Assembly (NCBI GenBank): GCA_016205085.1 | Contig: JACQJN010000162.1 | Span: 1-8,944 of the forward strand | Length of the DNA stretch: 8,944 bases | From: Elusimicrobiota bacterium | GTDB taxonomy: Bacteria > Elusimicrobiota > Elusimicrobia > JACQJN01 | Reading direction: 5' to 3' | In this document: positions 4,546-8,944 of the stretch, piece after piece | Layout: the number at the start of each line of letters is the position of its first letter | Numbering within the stretch: the first letter of the stretch is position 1 | Notes under the pieces: generated by a model | Databases searched by the model: none | What the model saw: the letters and a program-made list of their open reading frames with translations, nothing else | Told to the model about the DNA's origin: nothing | Position numbers and translations under genes: made by a program

Positions 4546-6228
4546 ATGCGAGCATTTTGGATTCTTCTATATCGACGTTGGCTCAGTTTAAAAAATTCTC
4601 TCGTCTCCCAGGATTTTTGGGCTTGGACCAAGAAGATTTTCTTCGGTCTGGCGGGTCTGGCTATTTTAGTGGGTCTCTATTTCGGGTTTGTCCGAGTGCT
4701 GAATTATTTAGAAGGAGTGTCTTTGATCGGCTCCCTGCTTTCCTGGAAGCTGACCGCCATGACTTTGCTGACCACGTTTTCGATGGTGGCTATTTCCGGC
4801 CTGATTACGGCCATGACCACTCTGTATTACTCTTACGATCTGAGGTTTCTGATGTCGGCGCCCGTCCCGACGCGATTTTTGTTCCTGGACAAGTCCTTGG
4901 AGACAGCTTTTTATTCCTCCTGGACTCTGGCCTTGGTGATATTTCCTTATATCCTGGCTTTGGGAAATATCAAATCGCTTCCGTTCTCTTTTTATTTTGT
5001 GTTCAGCGGACTGTTTGTGCCTTTCTTGGCGCTGGGGGCGGCTTTCGGGATAGGATTAAGTCTGGCGCTCATGTATTTTTTCCCTTCCTCCAAGACCCGG
5101 GATGTCATCTGGATATTCAGCAGCTTGGCGTTCGCTTGCGTGTATGTGCTGATTCGGTATTCCCAGCCGGAAAAACTCATACGGCCGGATGCCCTGGAGG
5201 TGGTGGCGGATTATTTGAATTATCTGCAAGCGCCTACGGCGGCCTACCTGCCTTCGTGGTGGTTGACCAAGGCCCTGATGGCCTATACATCGGGAAATTG
5301 GGCCATGGTGTGGAGGCAGGCGGGATTGATCGTGGGGGGAGCCGTCTTCGTCTATCTGCTTTTGGTCTGGGCGGCGGGCCGGTTCTATGTGACGGGTTTT
5401 TCAGGATCCCAGGAGGGAGTTCGCTGGGAGCGCGGGCTTCAACTGCGCCCTTCCTGGGAACAGAGAGGATTTAAATGTTTGAACCTTCCTCGCGAAATTT
5501 CGGTTTTTTTATCCAAGGATAGAAAGACTTTTTTTAGAGATGTGAAACACTGGTCCCAGCTTCTCCTGATTATGGCGTTGGTGCTGGTGTATTTGTTCAG
5601 CATCCGGCAATTGCCTTTGGAGACTCCGGACCTGAAAAGTTTCGTCTCCTTCCTGAATATAGGGATCGCGGGATTCGTGATAGCGGCCTTGTCCTTGAGA
5701 TTTACATTTCCCGCCATCAGTCTGGAGGGGAAGAGCTACTGGATTTTTAAGAGCGCTCCTTTAAACGTGAGATCGCTGATGAGAGAAAAGTTTCTTTTTT
5801 CCGTCTTTCCGACCATGTTTTTGGGGACAGTCCTGGTGGGTTTTTCAAATCATCTGCTGGGGGCCGACGTTTTTATCTCTTCTGTTTCGGTGGCCACCAT
5901 TCTGTTGTGTACCTGGACTCTTTGCGGCATGGGGGTTGGATTCGGGGCTTTGTTTCCCAGATTCCATGTGGAGAATGTGCATCAGATTGAGTCTTCCGCA
6001 GGGGGATTCCTGTATATGGCCTGCGCTTTGGGGTATTTGACGCTGACGGTGGCGGTGGAGGCGGGCCCCATCCGGATGTACTTCATGGAGAGGATGGGAA
6101 GGGCTCACCCCTGGAACTGGAATTGGATCATTTTTTGTGTCGGAACATTATTGCTGCTCAATGCCGCGGCTTTCTATGTGCCGGGGGTGTTGGGAAGAAG
6201 GGTGCTGGAGAATTACGAAGGAGATTAG
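4546..6228 (+). CDS. ABC-2 type exporter permease, about 12 membrane helices
   Basis: A 560-residue inner-membrane protein starting directly after the ATPase stop (TAA then ATG, no gap), so the two form one transporter. Hydrophobic stretches near residues 29-50, 66-90, 122-140, 148-178, 186-204, 260-278, 336-352, 367-388, 414-436, 441-470, 486-505 and 526-546 suggest about 12 helices. A single permease of this length next to a single ATPase suggests two six-helix halves fused in one chain. A repeated motif supports this: FLMSAPVPTRFLFLDKSLE (101-119) and IFKSAPLNVRSLMREKFLF (400-418), each followed by helices. KDRKTFFRDVKHW (324-336) between the halves is a cytoplasmic basic stretch. It resembles the large putative ABC exporter permeases (PF16949-like) but I cannot verify this. 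The stop overlaps the convergent CNBD gene by two bases. Cargo unknown. Confidence 0.85.
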   Translation: MRAFWILLYRRWLSLKNSLVSQDFWAWTKKIFFGLAGLAILVGLYFGFVRVLNYLEGVSLIGSLLSWKLTAMTLLTTFSMVAISGLITAMTTLYYSYDLRFLMSAPVPTRFLFLDKSLETAFYSSWTLALVIFPYILALGNIKSLPFSFYFVFSGLFVPFLALGAAFGIGLSLALMYFFPSSKTRDVIWIFSSLAFACVYVLIRYSQPEKLIRPDALEVVADYLNYLQAPTAAYLPSWWLTKALMAYTSGNWAMVWRQAGLIVGGAVFVYLLLVWAAGRFYVTGFSGSQEGVRWERGLQLRPSWEQRGFKCLNLPREISVFLSKDRKTFFRDVKHWSQLLLIMALVLVYLFSIRQLPLETPDLKSFVSFLNIGIAGFVIAALSLRFTFPAISLEGKSYWIFKSAPLNVRSLMREKFLFSVFPTMFLGTVLVGFSNHLLGADVFISSVSVATILLCTWTLCGMGVGFGALFPRFHVENVHQIESSAGGFLYMACALGYLTLTVAVEAGPIRMYFMERMGRAHPWNWNWIIFCVGTLLLLNAAAFYVPGVLGRRVLENYEGD

Positions 6229-6644
6229 GTTTTTGTTTTTCTGGAGGAGGCTTTTTCCAGGAGGGCTTGCTTCAAGAGGGGCTGCATCTCCAAGAGCGTT
6301 TGGAAGGAGGCATGCGGGATGATCAGAACTTCGGTGTCCTCCTCTACCGCCTTGATGGAAGCGGTGGCGGTCATGCCTTCCAGCATGGATATTTCCCCGA
6401 AAAAATCCCCGGTGGAGAGTTCCTGCGTGACCAAGGAACCTGTTTTGGATTTCTGAATCACCGCCACTTTCCCTTTTTTGACGATAAAAAAACCGGTGGT
6501 CACCTCCCCCTTGAGCAGGATCATCTGCCCCTTGGCATAGATACAGTGTTCTATGTCCGGCGTGATTCTGCGCAACTGGGCTTCATTGAAGAAGGAGAGG
6601 ATGTCGACCTTGGTTTTTAGGAAAATAGTATCATCTTGGGGCAT
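6225..6644 (-). CDS. Stand-alone cyclic nucleotide-binding domain (CNBD/cNMP) protein
   Basis: A 139-residue cytoplasmic protein that is almost entirely one CRP-type cNMP-binding fold. It has N-terminal helices (VDILSFFNEAQLRRI, 13-27), the roll beginning YAKGQMILLKGEV (36-48), FFIVKKGKVAVI (52-63) and a phosphate-binding cassette FGEISMLEGMTATASIKA (81-98), ending in a C-helix. No DNA-binding or kinase domain follows, so it must act through a partner. The cassette has Ala where cAMP receptors have the Arg that grips the cyclic phosphate, so ligand binding may be lost or altered. ATG at 6644 is fixed by an in-frame TGA five codons upstream. It lies on the opposite strand between two plus-strand genes, its stop overlapping the permease stop (6226-6227) and its start overlapping the deacetylase start (6643-6644). 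Its C-rich coding strand suggests long residence in this orientation. Confidence 0.88.
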   Translation of the reverse strand: MPQDDTIFLKTKVDILSFFNEAQLRRITPDIEHCIYAKGQMILLKGEVTTGFFIVKKGKVAVIQKSKTGSLVTQELSTGDFFGEISMLEGMTATASIKAVEEDTEVLIIPHASFQTLLEMQPLLKQALLEKASSRKTKT

Positions 6645-7362
6645 GGCCCTATTGTATCATAACTTTCGGGTTCCGGCGCACGCCGTTTTTGCGCTTTTAT
6701 GGCTCCTGTCACCTGCTTTTACGGAGCCTTTTAAGAAGCATTATGGCCAATTTTTTACGGATGGGCCGCGTCAAAGTTCCGGAGTGGCGTTGACGTTTGA
6801 TGATGGACCCGGGCCGGAGACACGCAAGATTTTGGAAATCTTGAAAGCGCGCCGGGCGAAGGCCACCTTCTTTATGTTGGGCATGAGCGCCGAGCGATAT
6901 CCCGACTTGGCGCGGCAGGTCCGGGAACAGGGGCACTTGGTGGCCAACCATACCTATTCCCATCTCAATTTATACTCTTATAAAAAGGAGGACAGGGAAG
7001 AGAAGTTAAAGGGTGAGATTCGGGCCGGGCGCGAAGCGATAAGAGCGGCCTCCGGTTGGGACCCCGTTTTTTTAAGAATACCGCATGGATACATGAGGGA
7101 CTGGGTAAAAAATGTGGCTCGGCAGGAAAAAACGATTTTGGTCAGTTGGACCTATGGATCCGATTGGACCCCGGTCAGCCGGGAGCGGATGTTGGAAGGA
7201 TATCTTTCACGGCTTCGTCCCGGGGCGATTCTCCTTTTTCATGACGGGGGGGGAAACCGTGAAAAAACGGCATGGCTTTTGGAAAAGATTTTAAACGCCA
7301 TGGAGAATAAAAAGCTTCGACCCTTGCGCATCGATGAAGTTTTGAGTCTTTATGAAAAGTAG
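6643..7362 (+). CDS. Polysaccharide deacetylase (NodB/CE4 family)
   Basis: A 239-residue metal-dependent deacetylase. N-terminal hydrophobic residues 11-26 look like a signal peptide or anchor, placing the enzyme outside the cytoplasm. NodB motifs are in order: TFDDGPG (51-57, base D53 and metal D54), HTYSH (103-107, metal His H103 and H107), RIPHG (145-149, the R-x-P-x-G motif), SDW (173-175) and LLFHD (197-201). An active enzyme removing acetyl (or formyl) groups from an amino-sugar is expected. The frame stays open upstream to 6553, but that stretch is antisense to the CNBD gene, so I start at ATG 6643, preceded by GGGG. That start shares two bases with the CNBD start codon (the CATG at 6642-6645). 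Its end overlaps the glycosyltransferase by 11 bp. A G8 tract (7246-7253) directly follows the catalytic HD codons. Substrate unknown. Confidence 0.88.
   Translation: MALLYHNFRVPAHAVFALLWLLSPAFTEPFKKHYGQFFTDGPRQSSGVALTFDDGPGPETRKILEILKARRAKATFFMLGMSAERYPDLARQVREQGHLVANHTYSHLNLYSYKKEDREEKLKGEIRAGREAIRAASGWDPVFLRIPHGYMRDWVKNVARQEKTILVSWTYGSDWTPVSRERMLEGYLSRLRPGAILLFHDGGGNREKTAWLLEKILNAMENKKLRPLRIDEVLSLYEK
6651..6659 (-). promoter_or_regulatory. Candidate extended -10 giving a leaderless CNBD transcript
   Basis: On the minus strand TGaTACAAT (6659-6651) fits an extended -10, with five of six matches. The expected start, six to seven bases on, is at or next to the A of the CNBD start codon (6644). 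No good Shine-Dalgarno precedes that codon (AGGGCC), consistent with a leaderless message. The -35 region (GCGCCG) is not conserved. The site lies inside the deacetylase coding region. Confidence 0.32.
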
Positions 7363-8794
7363 TATCTGGGAAAAACCCGCGTTCCATGTGGCCGTACAGA
7401 TAGTTTTGGGAATAGCGCTGCACCTCAATCGGCCCTGGTTGGGAGGATTGCAAGGTTGGGATGACGCTTGGTATGCGGCAGGGGCCTTGGGCATGCTGGA
7501 ATCTCGGGATTTCTTGACTCCCATGATCAACGGTTCCCCCGCTTTTTTCACGGCGCCACCCCTGTTTTATGCCTTTCTGGCTCTTTCTTTTGCTGTTTTC
7601 GGAGCGACGACGTTCGCAGCCAAATTTGTGGGTGGGGTGTGCACGATCGCGGCGGTACTGGCTGTCTTTTTCACGGCCCGTCAATTGTTTAGATCGCTGT
7701 GGGTGGCGGCATTGGCTGCGACGGTGTTTAATTTGGATCCCTTCATTTTGAAGTTCGGCCATCACGCGGTGGCGCACACCGCTTGGGCTTGCGTTGTCAC
7801 TTTGGCTTTAGGAGCGTTGCATCAGGCCCGCCGAAAGCCCGCTTTCTATTTTGCCTTCTCGGTTTTTTCAGCCCTCTCCATTTTATTTAAGTCTCTTCTG
7901 GGGGCTTTGCCCTTGGCCATCGGGGGATTGTGGCTGGTTTGGGATCGGGCAAAGCGCAAAGAGTTATTGTATTTTTCCGGGGCCGCGGGTTTGGCGATAG
8001 CTTTAGGGAGCCTATGGTTTTGGGTGGAATATTTCAGATTCGGGCATATGTTCTTGGAAGAACATTTTGGGGAGATGCTTTTTCGGTACAGCCGCGTGGA
8101 TAAATTTGTGGAGGTAGCTCCCATGCGGTTGGTGAGGACCGTCACCTCTCTGGCAAGGGCTTCTTTTTTGGGATTTATTTTCCTGCCGTTGAATATAGGA
8201 TTTTTGTGGAAACGGAACACCTCCGAATCCCGGTTGCTCATTCTTTGGATCCTTGTGCCGCTGGCTTGTTTGGTGGGAGTCAGAGTTCACGATCCCAAAT
8301 ATGTGGCTCCCTTCTTTGCCGGAATGGCGCTGGGCTCCGGCTGGCTGCTGGATTATTTTTTGAGCGTGAGGATGAGGCGGAATCTATTGTCCGGGATTTA
8401 CGCCTTGGGGTTGGTGTGGATATTGGTGTCGGTGGCATTTCCTGTCTCAACGGGGCGGGACCATTTGGCAAATACCGGCGTTCTCATTGAAAAAATCCGT
8501 TCACAAGTGCCTCCGCAGGGGCGTTGGATTCTTGTTGTGAAGCCTTATATTCCATTAGATCCCCGGTGGCCGAACCGCATGTTTGTGGAATACATACAGC
8601 CGGACGGCATCGTCAATCAGATTCTATTCTATGCCCGCCGGCATTTTGCCGCGATTCATCCCCAAGATTTGAGGACCATTCCGGACAACTCGATTGTTTT
8701 TGCTTACCATAAGGACTTGTCTCCGGGAAGCTCACCTCATTTAAAGTCTCTGTTGGAAGGTCCTGGCTGGACGTTGTACCGTTTTGCTTTGTAG
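7352..8794 (+). CDS. ArnT/PMT-like GT-C glycosyltransferase (PMT_2 family)
   Basis: A 480-residue inner-membrane glycosyltransferase with roughly 10-12 helices and a soluble C-terminal part (about 370-480). Family marks include the first periplasmic loop GWDDAWYAAGALGM (35-48), whose Asp pair (37-38) is where GT-C enzymes carry the catalytic acid. P-x-F-F-T-A-P-P-L-F-Y (63-73) matches the 'pyfdKPPL.yW' segment, with Ala in place of Lys. VHDPKYVAPFFAGM (312-325) matches the 'hd.RY.lP' segment. Such enzymes take a sugar from a polyprenyl-phosphate donor and attach it to lipid A, a lipid or a protein on the periplasmic side. The start overlaps the deacetylase end (ATG at 7352, previous stop at 7360-7362), indicating translational coupling and a shared pathway. 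A terminator-like hairpin follows. Donor and acceptor cannot be read. Confidence 0.87.
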   Translation: MKSSIWEKPAFHVAVQIVLGIALHLNRPWLGGLQGWDDAWYAAGALGMLESRDFLTPMINGSPAFFTAPPLFYAFLALSFAVFGATTFAAKFVGGVCTIAAVLAVFFTARQLFRSLWVAALAATVFNLDPFILKFGHHAVAHTAWACVVTLALGALHQARRKPAFYFAFSVFSALSILFKSLLGALPLAIGGLWLVWDRAKRKELLYFSGAAGLAIALGSLWFWVEYFRFGHMFLEEHFGEMLFRYSRVDKFVEVAPMRLVRTVTSLARASFLGFIFLPLNIGFLWKRNTSESRLLILWILVPLACLVGVRVHDPKYVAPFFAGMALGSGWLLDYFLSVRMRRNLLSGIYALGLVWILVSVAFPVSTGRDHLANTGVLIEKIRSQVPPQGRWILVVKPYIPLDPRWPNRMFVEYIQPDGIVNQILFYARRHFAAIHPQDLRTIPDNSIVFAYHKDLSPGSSPHLKSLLEGPGWTLYRFAL

Positions 8795-8803
8795 TGAACC
8801 TTT

Positions 8804-8830
8804 AGACCTATTTTCGTTTAGGTCTCTTTT
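8804..8830 (+). terminator. Probable intrinsic terminator after the glycosyltransferase gene
   Basis: AGACCTA (8804-8810) pairs perfectly with TAGGTCT (8819-8825) across an 8-base loop, followed by CTTTT (8826-8830) and further pyrimidines. It lies 10 bp after the stop at 8794. The stem is short and only moderately G+C rich and the T tract is interrupted, so termination may be partial. Confidence 0.6.
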
Positions 8831-8852
8831 CCTTCCCAAAATGCCCTGAGGA

Positions 8853-8869
8853 CCCTATCGGGAATAGGG
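8853..8869. promoter_or_regulatory. Perfect 6-bp dyad upstream of the last gene
   Basis: CCCTAT (8853-8858) and ATAGGG (8864-8869) flank CGGGA. It lies about 37 bp before the ATG at 8906 with no T-run, so an operator is likelier than a terminator. Next to it, TTCGGA (8873-8878) and TATAGT (8897-8902), 18 bp apart, form a weak promoter that would start transcription almost at the ATG. Low confidence. Confidence 0.3.
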
Positions 8870-8905
8870 AAATTCGGAGTAAAATTCAGAAGAAAATATA
8901 GTTCC

Positions 8906-8944
8906 ATGCTTAAAAAGACCGTTTCTGTGGGGATGGTGGCAGCC
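8906..8944 (+). CDS. Start of a further gene, probably exported (runs off the right edge)
   Basis: After the terminator an ATG at 8906 opens 13 codons reading MLKKTVSVGMVAA up to the window end. Two lysines followed by a small hydrophobic run are typical of a signal peptide start. There is no good Shine-Dalgarno close by (AGAAGA at 8888-8893 is distant). Too little is visible to name a product. The upstream terminator makes it probably the first gene of a new transcription unit. Confidence 0.5.
   Translation, partial: MLKKTVSVGMVAA

Noticed and set aside
4557..5474. 305-codon plus-strand ORF inside the permease
   Set aside because: The main frame has coherent membrane helices and abuts the ATPase stop; this frame lacks any family feature and is a by-product of codon bias.
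6229..6260. T-rich stretch after the permease as a terminator
   Set aside because: No stable stem precedes the T runs, and the sequence is the 3' coding end of the CNBD gene.
6123..6620. 165-codon plus-strand ORF across the permease end and the CNBD gene
   Set aside because: It is antisense to a clear cNMP-binding domain, and its protein is a repetitive Gly/Phe shadow.
6553..6642. N-terminal extension of the deacetylase to the ATG at 6553
   Set aside because: The extra 30 codons are antisense to the CNBD N-terminus, and the ATG at 6643 gives a natural signal-anchor start.
7175..7777. 200-codon minus-strand ORF opposite the deacetylase and glycosyltransferase
   Set aside because: It is antisense to two domain-supported genes; the protein is rich in Arg, Gln and His with no recognisable motif.

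Overview
The window looks like chromosomal DNA of a diderm (Gram-negative type) bacterium, moderately G+C rich. The diderm call rests on a bactofilin, a membrane-anchored periplasmic M23 peptidase, a SurA/PpiD-like chaperone and an ArnT-like lipid-linked glycosyltransferase. I cannot fix the phylum. The PfkB and bactofilin types recall deep-branching lineages such as Omnitrophota or Elusimicrobiota, but that is only an impression. There are no rRNA, tRNA or CRISPR features. Plus-strand genes have G-rich coding strands and the two minus-strand genes have C-rich ones, as expected if the plus strand is the leading strand.

Layout. Positions 1-309 (minus) hold the 5' end of an unrecognised secreted protein. 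A 208-bp divergent intergenic region (310-517) follows, with an extended -10 promoter, a perfect 5-bp dyad and a near-identical 11-bp direct repeat. A tight plus-strand operon then runs M23 peptidase (518-1474), bactofilin (1502-1909), SurA-N-like membrane chaperone (1919-2656) and PfkB-family kinase (2656-3615). Next come an ABC-2 exporter ATPase (3793-4545) and its 12-helix permease (4546-6228). A cyclic-nucleotide-binding-domain protein lies on the minus strand (6225-6644). Its stop codon overlaps the permease stop and its start codon overlaps the start of a polysaccharide deacetylase (6643-7362). The deacetylase overlaps an ArnT/PMT-like glycosyltransferase (7352-8794) by 11 bp. A hairpin with a T-rich tail ends the cluster, and a new gene begins at 8906.

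The most notable structure lies between the PfkB gene and the ABC genes. It is a 162-bp palindrome-rich non-coding element (3618-3779) with imperfect terminal inverted repeats, bounded by a perfect 8-bp direct repeat, GGCTAACC. It has the anatomy of a MITE (a small non-autonomous transposon). It inserted across the PfkB stop codon without changing the protein and split what was probably a 7-bp gene junction. It may also carry an outward promoter for the ABC genes.

How the genes may work together: the first half looks like an envelope-shape module, with a bactofilin scaffold, a membrane-bound peptidoglycan hydrolase and a periplasmic chaperone. The second half looks like envelope export and glycan or lipid modification, with an ABC exporter, a deacetylase and a GT-C glycosyltransferase whose pairing resembles ArnD/ArnT logic. 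The interlocked antisense CNBD gene could couple the two halves through overlapping transcripts. That last point is inference.
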